From positions 6,682,501 to 6,746,500 of the forward strand of contig JAZGTN010000037.1 of the NCBI GenBank assembly GCA_037783415.1: 64,000 nucleotides of DNA, read 5' to 3'. A program made the position numbers and the translations under genes. Positions 56,241 through 64,000 of the stretch are shown piece after piece. The DNA comes from Leptasterias polaris. Lineage: Eukaryota > Echinodermata > Asteroidea > Forcipulatida > Asteriidae. The first letter of the stretch is position 1. Each line of letters begins with the position of its first letter. The notes under the pieces are model-generated. The model did no database searches and was not told the DNA's origin. It was given only the letters and a program-made list of their open reading frames with translations.

Positions 56241-57098
56241 TCATAGGGCTACTGCAGGCAAGGTCACTAAACTATTAGTCAGTTCAAGATTACTGCAAGT
56301 TCCTTTCTGAAGTCCCTTGAACCAATTGTCAATACCCTCCGCAAAGTGATGCACAAGTTCATGGGGAACGCTGAAGCTGTATACGGAGTGTCGATTTCCA
56401 GAGACTTTGCACCGAGTGCCTGGGATTGCACATGCCTCGCCTCCTGAATGTTGTGTTGATGAAAAGGCGGGTTTCTCGGTTGATGTCTTTTGGTTTGGAA
56501 TGATCTGCACAGTGTATACACATAGGGGTACCAATGACAGACAATTTGAATCAATCCCTGTGCATTCTTTGTACCAGTAAAGCACTGGGTAGCCGATCAG
56601 TGCTCCAAACATCGTCGAGAAGTTCAATTCCTTCTTTGGATTGAGCTCTAAGACTCTCTCCATCTTGCAGTTGCTTTCGCTAAGCTGTGATAAAACATCT
56701 GTAACGTGATCCTGGAGTTGTCTGCAAGCCTCCTTGTGCAGAAGTCTAGGTTGTTCCAAATCAGCAGAAACATCGACTGCAACATGTCTGCCATCTTCCC
56801 CAAGAGATCTTTGAGTCTCTCGTAGTACTGCTTGCAAACGAGGGATGTTGGCGAGGAATGTGTCTTCTCCAAGACTCAAGACTTGTAGCTGCTTGTTCTT
56901 AAATGTATCTGAGCAGCAGGAGGATGTAAGCTCTATTACCATCTCAGAGAGCTCAAAGGGATCCATGTATGAGTAGTCGTAGAGTAAACTAGGCTTGATT
57001 CCATCGCAGACGGCTTTGATGTCCCTTAGTATGCTTTGCCAGTTTTTCTGGGCAGTTTTTGTTAGATGCCGTTTTATGATGTGCTCGGCTGAAGACAT
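56241..57098 (-). CDS. C1orf74 / UPF0739 (DUF4504) family protein
   Basis: Single long minus-strand coding exon, 285 aa from the ATG at 57098 (vertebrate homologues about 270). Molecular function unknown for the family. Seen: GIKPSLLYDYS (33-43), a middle region with SLGEDTFLANIP, TMFGALIGYPVLYWY, NCLSLVPLCVYTV and YSFSVPHEL, which in that order match my memory of UPF0739 proteins. The reading frame stays open upstream of 57098, but a strong acceptor (pyrimidine tract then TTTACAG) ends at about 57188, so an upstream exon is likely and could add N-terminal residues or be 5' UTR. I chose MSSAEH as start because the upstream residues look unlike a conserved N-terminus. The gene is divergent to the PLCXD gene, whose ATG lies 1.3 kb away. 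Confidence 0.75.
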   Translation of the reverse strand: MSSAEHIIKRHLTKTAQKNWQSILRDIKAVCDGIKPSLLYDYSYMDPFELSEMVIELTSSCCSDTFKNKQLQVLSLGEDTFLANIPRLQAVLRETQRSLGEDGRHVAVDVSADLEQPRLLHKEACRQLQDHVTDVLSQLSESNCKMERVLELNPKKELNFSTMFGALIGYPVLYWYKECTGIDSNCLSLVPLCVYTVQIIPNQKTSTEKPAFSSTQHSGGEACAIPGTRCKVSGNRHSVYSFSVPHELVHHFAEGIDNWFKGLQKGTCSNLELTNSLVTLPAVAL

Positions 57099-57287
57099 TG
57101 AAAAAAAAAATGCTTTTGAAAGGAAGCAACTCAAAATCCTTAAATAGCAAAGCTCTAGTTGATCCTGTGTAATCTCGGAGGCCAACCTGTAAATGAAAAA
57201 AAGACAAGACATGACAATGTAGAGTTGTACTACAAAATAACTTACTTGACTGAAAGTACACACTATTCCCAAGTATCGGTTACACCC

Positions 57288-57690
57288 CTATGTTCCCACA
57301 ACTCAACCTATATTCCAACACCCCCCATGTTCCATTCCAACACCCCTAACACTATCTTCTGACACCCCTATATATTCTGACTGCCAAATCTATGTTATGA
57401 CACCTCTGTATTCCGACAACCTTAGTTTCGACACGTAATTTTCCACATCATTTCGGTTTCCCATCAAAAAGCACATGGTCACAAACTTCCATGTGCTTTT
57501 TGGGCATTTTTAAGCTAAGCGGGTTGTCGGAACATATGCCAAGCAGTCGGAACGAAGGGGTGTCATACGGTCAGAATATAGGGGCATTGGAACATAGGTT
57601 GAGTTGTTGGAAGATAGAGGTGGGTGTCGGAAGATAGAGGTGGGTGTCAGAACATAGGGGTGTCGGAATGGTATCGGAATATAGGGCTGT
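57288..57690. repeat. Large inverted repeat of ACACCCCTA-like units with a hairpin centre
   Basis: The left arm has repeated motifs of the type TTCCAACACCCC and TTCTGACACCCCTATA (57288-57420). The right arm (57520-57690) repeats complements such as GGAACATAGG and GGGGTGTCGGAA. The centre is a perfect hairpin: AAAAAGCACATGG at about 57466 and CCATGTGCTTTTT at about 57490. It lies upstream of the C1orf74-like coding exon. Confidence 0.75.
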
Positions 57691-57694
57691 CCCC

Positions 57695-58423
57695 CAAGTA
57701 TCCAGTTCGGCGTTGTTTCATTTATTTTATTAAATAAAGAAAAATGCAATTTTGTACCATTCATTAATGGATTTATCATAGGGTCTCTTGTCAAGACGAT
57801 ATTTCAGGTTCATCTCATATAGTCATACATGGGATGTTGTAATCATGCCGAATTACCTACGAGTACGTTGCCTAATTGTTTCTCTTTCGCTAATTGTATG
57901 GGTTCCTTTTAAAGGATCCTCTCTACCCTCCCCACACCTATCCAATTTCCAGTTGAACCCACCATGGAGGAAGGAAATCCATGAACCCACACACACTCAA
58001 CACAGTCAGTCACACACACAGCCCCAGCGCGTGGTTGATCTCAGTCAAACATAAACATAAACACGACGAAGAAGTATCCGAACAAAATCTTCCCCAGTAC
58101 CCCCTGTATTTTTTGCATTATATAACCAGTTGCGTCAAAGGTTCTCGGTGTATAAAGTAAACAAAATAACCATTTTACCTGTTGCCAAAATGAACTTGAT
58201 ACTGGATTTAAAGATAAAGTAAAGTTTACGACACAAGCAATATTATTTACTTCGGATACTTATTTTCTGATAAATAATTAGCGCCCCCAAGAGTCTAATT
58301 AAAGGCAGAGCGCCCCCATTTGGTTGCGTTGATGCACTCAAAAAGCAGAATCACCCGCTGATGAGTTTTGAGAATAAAAATCTGCTTCGATAGAGACTTG
58401 TCCTATTTATAAAAGACCAAACA
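57695..58423. other. Upstream region of the PLCXD-like gene
   Basis: Contains a CA-rich tract (57985-58020). ATTTATAAAAG lies only 10-20 bp before the ATG, too close to serve as a TATA box for that start. No exon recognised. Confidence 0.4.
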
Positions 58424-60546
58424 ATGGCTTCGACGACTGGTGAAGCTTCACAGCTTGAAAATGGAACTAAAAACTCAGACTGGATGTCAAAACTGCCGGA
58501 GAGTCTTTTATGTGAACCACTGAAAAATATTGCAATTCCAGGTGGGTACTTACAATAAAAAATTACATACAATTTACAATACAAACAATCAATCATGTAT
58601 TTCACAACTACACTTTTAAGTACTAGAGACTAGAGTATTATTGTTGGTAAACGCACTACTTGCTTATTTGTTTTACTTTTGCAGGATTATAAATTTATTT
58701 GGTCCTAAATCATGTTACCATAATAACTTTTTACTAGATAGACCTTCTGTCTTCTGATCATAATGTTTTACTTGTCTTATTTTATACAAAAAAAGTTGAT
58801 TGGCGTGTGATATGTGTGGGTTTCTTATGAGATCTTTACACCACCTGTGACCTAGTGACGTACCTACTCCGAACCCCCCTACACCTACCTAGACCTGCTG
58901 TAGACCCCTTTTAATTTGTTTTGTTAATTTGGATTTTGGTATTAACAAATAGTGCTGTTGGATTTTTAAAAGATAAAATAGGTGATTCCATACAACCTAC
59001 TCCGTCCTAGAAGTAGAACTACGAGGTTCGTGGAGACAATAGCGGAACGAACCTCATAGTTCTAGTACATCCAACCCACCTTGTACGCTTGGCTGTTGAG
59101 GCTCTCTCGCCATTTATAAAATTATACACCGATGTTAAACGAAACTGAGAGCCAGGTCATAACACTACCCTACACATTATACACTACAGCCTTACAAACA
59201 AGGTGGGCTACATACTCATGTACCTCTTGCCCTTGCTGCTGGCACGGTCGGTTGAGTTTTCAGCCGCTAAACGCTATTAAGCCGGCAATTATTGTATGTA
59301 GCAATAGCATCCTTTTTAATGTAGCCAACATTATTTATATAACGTATTAAATTGCAGTTTTTTTTTTACCATTGTTGCATTACGTATCCATGCACATGTA
59401 CATGTATGTAGCTTGAGGTGGAATGCCTCCTGCTTATTATGTTGAAATCCCCAAAGCTGTGCTTTTTTATCTATTTTGTTCAGCCCCAATAATAACAAGT
59501 ATATAAATTTTACTTTATTATTAAAAGTTAACTTAAACATTTAAATGGATAGGCTTACCTTTTCTTTTTTCTGATCTCTGGCTCCAGAGGATTTTTTTCA
59601 AGGGAAATAAAGTCGGAAGTTGGTCCAAAACAAAATGTTCAGGTTTGGAACAATACACACTCCCCTTAAATACAATTACATTTTTTACAATATTTCATTT
59701 GTTTCAGGATCCCACGATTCATTCAGTTATTCCCTGGACTTGACGTCCCCAGTCTCATCTAGCTCACCAGACACAGTACGCAACCTTGTATCCACATTCG
59801 GTAACATGGCCAAGAAGATCGTCTACAACTGGTCCGTCACACAAAGTCTGACCTTCACTCAACAGTTGGATCACGGGATTCGCTACTTCGATCTCCGCAT
59901 CTCCACATGGAAAGGGAAATCGGAGTTGTATTTTGTCCACGGGCTCTACGGGGAGGAGGTTGGCAGCTGCTTGCTGGAGATCAAAGCCTGGCTCGACGAC
60001 CACCCTAAGGAGGTCATTATCCTAGACTTCAATCATTTCTACGATATGAGTGACAGCGATCACGACCAGGTGTTCGCAACACTCGTAAGCGTGTTTGACT
60101 CAAAACTGTGCCCGGTCATTGACATTGAAACTACAGCCCTGAATGTTCTCTGGGATAGAGGTGTTCAGGTTTTAGTGTTCTACCATCACGAGGGTACCAC
60201 CCAGCAGAATCCAATGCTTTGGTCGGGGTCCTTCATGCCTTCAGTCTGGCCAAACGTTACAGAAGCCCCCAAGATGGTCAATCTCCTTGAGGCACACTTC
60301 ACCCGTGGAAGACCCCATGAGAAGTTCCAAGTCTACCAGGGAGTCCTTACCCCAACAGGGACAACTATCTTGCAGTATATCAACCGGTCCTTACGAGACG
60401 TCTTTGGACCTATAGCCATTAAGAATGTACAGTATTTCTTGAAGGATAAGAGCATAGGGCCTAGGGGAATCAATATTGTTATCGCTGACTTTGTTGAAAT
60501 TGGGGATTTTATATCCAGTGTACTAGCGCTGAATCAAGTCAAATGA
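58424..60546 (+). CDS. PI-PLC X domain-containing protein (PLCXD2/PLCXD3-like)
   Basis: Two plus-strand exons, 58424-58541 and 59708-60546, joined at CCAG|GTGGGT and TTTCAG|GATCC in frame, 318 aa, about the length of human PLCXD1-3. The family has only the X half of phosphoinositide phospholipase C and is cytosolic; substrate use is poorly defined. Seen: the N-terminal DWMSKLPESL (19-28), the first catalytic-type histidine in IPGSHDSF (H42), GIRYFDLRIS (96-105), the second histidine in YFVHGLY (H117), EVIILDFNHFY, WDRGVQVLVFYH, and the C-terminal INIVIADFVEIGDFIS. Both histidines needed for activity in related enzymes are present. The start ATG opens the conserved N-terminus. Which vertebrate paralogue it matches cannot be decided by eye. 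Confidence 0.94.
58542..59707 (+). other. PLCXD-like intron
   Basis: Single intron of the PLCXD-like gene. It contains the short inverted pair TAGAACTACGAGGTTCG / CGAACCTCATAGTTCTA at 59012-59065, a perfect-looking small hairpin with one mismatch, and otherwise nothing recognised. Confidence 0.6.
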
Positions 60547-60864
60547 GTAATTGTTAAACTTACCATATTTATTCCAGTACAGGAATCTAAATTTATCCTG
60601 GAGCATAGGCCTGATGAGGCCAGTGATTTTAGTGTCAGGCCAGCAAACTCATGGCCAGACAAGTGCAGCAGTCTTGTGTTCTTCAATTATGTATACCTTG
60701 ATGTGTAACATCTTGAACAAAAAAACAATTTTGTTCAAAAGTTGACTTGGGTCTGATAAGTATCTACCAATAAGGAAAATGAGATCAAACTTTTCTATAC
60801 ATGTAGCTTTCCAAATAACAACAGTTTGCATGTTAAACTGTGTCATATTATAGCAATTTTGTTC

Positions 60865-60995
60865 TCATCTTGATTCTGGTCTTGCAAAAGATTTCTGGCC
60901 CAGTAAAAAAAATTGAGCTATATGCCCTGCAGTCTTGTGGAATCCCCCCCCCCCCCCCAAAAAGGGAAAAAAAGAAAAGAAAATTGAGCCCTGCT
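60865..60995 (-). repeat. Partial relative of the 46574 hAT-type MITE
   Basis: The minus strand reads GCAGGGCTCAATTTT, CCACAAGACTGCAGGGC, TTACTGGGCCAGAAAT and CAAGACCAGAATCAAG, the order of the left half of 46574-46943. A C-run (60946-60958) interrupts it. Confidence 0.65.
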
Positions 60996-61059
60996 ACACT
61001 TCATATTATTCATATTATCACACTTTATCATACTGAAATTATAAACACTTTAAAAATGG

Positions 61060-61165
61060 ACTTGACATGTAGCTAGATAGCTCAGTTGGTAGAGCACCAA
61101 CACATTATAGGGAAGGTCATTGGTTAAAATCCCGCTCTATTCAATTTGTCTTTGTTTAAATCCAA
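61060..61165 (+). repeat. tRNA-derived SINE, family A
   Basis: GTAGCTAGATAGCTCAGTTG (A box) and CATTGGTTAAAATCCCGCTC (diverged B box), followed by CAATTTGTCTTTGTTT. Confidence 0.75.
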
Positions 61166-61311
61166 ATAATGTTAAAAGTGTTGACAGTTCTATGATTAAA
61201 ATGTCGTTGAAATTAGACATCTTCATAACATTCTAGATGTGGAAAATGTTGCATTGTAGTACGTGTAAAATGGGTCTCAAATTGCATGATACAGGTACAG
61301 AGAAAGATCTA

Positions 61312-61540
61312 GGCCCAATTTCATGGGTTTGCTTACTGCTGAATTCTCCGCTTACTGTGCAAGCGCCAAATTTCTTCACTAGCTGTGTAAGCAAAAAAGG
61401 CCTAGTAATGTTGTGTATGACGCCCACAAGCAAAAATTCTCTGCTAACGCGTGAAATACGCTTAAGGGAAGCGCGGAATTCCCTGCTTCCGTAAGTGCTT
61501 ATTTTCTGCTTACGGTAAGCAGCCATGAAATTGGGCCTTG
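61312..61540. repeat. MITE with GGCCCAATTTCATG ends
   Basis: GGCCCAATTTCATGGG at the left and GCCATGAAATTGGGCC at the right are inverted terminal repeats of 14-16 bp. The interior has TTTTCTGCTTACGGTAAGCA-type phrases shared with the repeat near 38810-38920. Confidence 0.75.
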
Positions 61541-61639
61541 ACATTGATTGAAAAAAAGCCTAATCTCGCTACTTGTTGACATTTTTTTTTTTTTACACTG
61601 ATGCGATAATGCAGATGCTGTGCATTCAAATGAAAGATT

Positions 61640-61932
61640 GGGCCCACCTCTTGCCATACACTCTCACACAGCTTTCTCATGAAGACGAGCAGAGTATACT
61701 GTTCTAAACGTCGAGACCTCACCGGCTCGATTCAGAGCAAACACTCCTCCCAAAAGAGATTTACACATGGTTGAACCCGCAAGTTTGTCCCGTTTATATT
61801 TGTATAGTTCTTCCTTTCTATTTTACAAATTTATCTGCATTTGTGTTTTTATTGTAAGATGCACACTGGAAAACAATTTTCATGTTTTTTAACGTGACGT
61901 TTATAATAAACTGAATTGAATTGAATTGAAGT
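61640..61932 (+). repeat. Probable retroelement 3' tail
   Basis: GAAGACGAGCAGAGTATACT and AAACGTCGAGACC resemble the 3' UTR style of invertebrate non-LTR or Penelope-like elements. The block ends in ATAAACTGAATTGAATTGAA, a tandem TGAAT tail. No reverse transcriptase frame is attached. Confidence 0.55.
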
Positions 61933-62330
61933 TTACCTCGGGAGTCATAGTTTTAACCATAGCATCCGAAGCAATTAATACTTGTATAATAGCTAACATT
62001 CAATGAAAGTATGGTATTTGATATGGACTACACTTGGCCTATATTATTGACTCTGACCAGGCAGAAAATACCGTGAAGTTGAGAGGATCGGGTTCAGTGG
62101 GGATTGTGAAAACCCTCACAAAGAAACAAGCTTCGCTGGAGTGGCTGGCCAATGTAGTAAACATTTTTAGTGAAAGACACAGTGCAGTGCTGCACTGTAG
62201 ACCCGTGGGGATCATTTTTTTAAAATATTTTTTATTATTGAAGTTTCGCTTTTAGTTACTTTTCATCTCTCAACCCCTCCCCCCCAATCTCTCAACCCCT
62301 CCCCCCCCCCCAGTTTTAGTTTTTGTTTCG

Positions 62331-64000
62331 GTGTTTAAAGTGTGTACATTATTGGTAGCTTTACGTTGTATAAAGAATGATGGCCATGGTGGAAAACTTC
62401 TCTTGAAATATTTTGATTGAAATGCCATTGTATTGAGAAATGAGGTAAACAATAGGTAAGCAATAGTTTTGAGCTCATGAATCCAAAACAATAGGTAAGC
62501 AATAGTTTTGAGCTCATGAATCCAAAACAATAGGTAAACATTAGTTTTGAGCTCATGAATCCAAAACAATAGGTAAGCAATAGTTTTGAGCTCATGAATC
62601 CAAAACATTAGGTAAGCAATAGTTTTGAGCTCATGAATCCAAAACAATAGGTAAGCAATAGTTTTGAGCTCATGAATCCAAAACAATAGGTAAACAATAG
62701 TTTTGAGCTCATGAATCCAAAACAATAGGTAAACAATAGTTTTGAGCTCATGAATCCAAAACAATAGGTAAACAATAGTTTTGAGCTCATGAATCCAAAA
62801 CAATAGGTAAACAATAGTTTTGAGCTCATGAATCCAAAACAATAGGTAAACAATAGTTTTGAGCTCATGAATCCAAAACAATAGGTAAACAATAGTTTTG
62901 AGCTCATGAATCCAAAACAATAGGTAAACAATAGTTTTGAGCTCATGAATCCAAAACAATAGGTAAACAATAGTTTTGAGCTCATGAATCCAAAACAATA
63001 GGTAAACAATAGTTTTGAGGTCATGAATCCAAACAATAGGTAAACAATAGTTTTGAGGTCATGAATCCAAAACAATAGGTAAACAATAGTTTTGAGGTCA
63101 TGAATCCAAAACAATAGGTAAGCAATAGTTTTGAGCTCATGAATCCAAAACAATAGGTAAACAATAGTTTTGAGCTCATGAATCCAAAACAATAGGTAAA
63201 CAATAGTTTTGAGCTCATGAATCCAAAACAATAGGTAAACAATAGTTTTGAGCTCATGAATCCAAAACAATAGGTAAACAATAGTTTTGAGCTCATGAAT
63301 CCAAAACAATAGGTAAACAATAGTTTTGAGCTCATGAATCCAAAACAATAGGTAAACAATAGTTTTGAGCTCATGAATCCAAAACAATAGGTAAACAATA
63401 GTTTTGAGCTCATGAATCCAAAACAATAGGTAAACAATAGTTTTGAGCTCATTAATCCAAAACAATAGGGAAACAATAGTTTTGAGCTCATGAATCCAAA
63501 ACAATAGGTAAACAATAGTTTTGAGCTCATGAATCCAAAACAATAGGTAAACAATAGTTTTGAGCTCATGAATCCAAAACAATAGGTAAACAATAGTTTT
63601 GAGCTCATGAATCCAAAACAATAGGTAAACAATAGTTTTGAGCTCATGAATCCAAAACAATAGGTAAACAATAGTTTTGAGCTCATGAATCCAAAACAAT
63701 AGGTAAACAATAGTTTTGAGCTCATGAATCCAAAACAATAGGTAAACAATAGTTTTGAGCTCATGAATCCAAAACAATAGGTAAACAATAGTTTTGAGCT
63801 CATGAATCCAAAACAATAGGTAAACAATAGTTTTGAGCTCATGAATCCAAAACAATAGGTAAGCAATAGTTTTGAGCTCATGAGTCCAAAACTCGATTTT
63901 TCCCACTGTTTTATTGTGACCCTGCTGACTGATTTAGGGTTTGCCCTTAACTTTTTCACTGAACAGAGCCAGCAGGATTAGTAAGCTTGTCATTTAGTAG
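62331..64000 (+). repeat. TTAAAGG MITE split by a minisatellite
   Basis: 62331-62445 (TTTAAAGTGTGTACATTATT, GGTGGAAAACTTCTCTTGAA, GAAATGAGGTAAAC) and 63896-63960 (CCCACTGTTTTATTGTGACC) are the left and right halves of the 8760/25459 element. The array at 62443-63894 occupies the position between GAAATGAG.TAAAC and the CCACTGTTTT segment. Confidence 0.75.
62443..63894 (+). repeat. 39-bp minisatellite, about 37 units
   Basis: Unit GTAAACAATAGTTTTGAGCT followed by CATGAATCCAAAACAATAG, 39 bp, verified by spacing of GTTTTGAGCTC. Edge units carry GTAAGCAATAG, the middle GTAAACAATAG; three units near 63010-63090 read GAGGTC for GAGCTC, and one is 38 bp, shifting phase. As 39 is a multiple of 3 and the unit lacks stops in some minus frames, long open frames arise (repeating FWIHELKTIVYLL), which I treat as artefacts. 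Confidence 0.95.

Noticed and set aside
62443..63894. CRISPR-like regular repeat
   Set aside because: Units are contiguous with no spacers and the genome is eukaryotic; it is a minisatellite.
62270..63959. Open frames of 242, 432 and 312 residues on the minus strand, repeating FWIHELKTIVYLL or FGFMSSKLLFTYC
   Set aside because: They are the 39-bp minisatellite read in two frames; several frames are open at once, no flanking gene structure exists, and one 38-bp unit shifts the frame.

Overview
This is animal nuclear DNA: AT-rich, with intron-split genes (GT/AG borders that keep frame), eukaryotic tRNAs, SINEs, MITEs and minisatellites. Gene content (a CYP4-clan P450, HSPA14, MANF, a C1orf74/UPF0739 homologue and a PLCXD) and the repeat style suggest a marine invertebrate deuterostome, most likely an echinoderm such as a sea star. 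The organism assignment is inference; no species marker was read.

Layout. (1) 1-4409: no coding exon seen; repeats and low complexity. (2) 4410-19833, minus: seven exons of a CYP4-like P450, about 415 residues; the haem-binding C-terminus must lie beyond the left edge. Its 7.4 kb first intron holds a dense array of tRNA-Glu genes (plus strand, about 172 bp spacing) mixed with tRNA-Ile genes (mostly minus strand), many decayed, part of it duplicated as a block of about 1.97 kb. (3) 19834-27788: intergenic, repeats only. (4) 27789-44340, minus: complete 14-exon HSPA14 (529 aa). (5) 44341-44693: a 353 bp head-to-head promoter with an exact ERSE-II motif. (6) 44694-53490, plus: complete 4-exon MANF (183 aa). 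Its third intron contains a 4.4 kb element with long inverted termini, carrying a two-exon 666 aa protein on the minus strand. (7) 56241-57098, minus: C1orf74-like gene. (8) 58424-60546, plus: two-exon PLCXD-like gene (318 aa). (9) 62443-63894: about 37 copies of a 39 bp minisatellite embedded in a copy of an interspersed element.

Functionally, HSPA14 (a ribosome-associated chaperone) and MANF (a secreted, ER-stress-induced factor) share a short promoter with an unfolded-protein-response motif, so joint stress regulation is plausible. The other genes look unrelated neighbours. The most unusual items are the terminal-inverted-repeat element with an unrecognised protein in the MANF intron, the tRNA nursery inside the P450 intron (including a Glu-type tRNA with an Asp anticodon), and the ERSE-II shared promoter.
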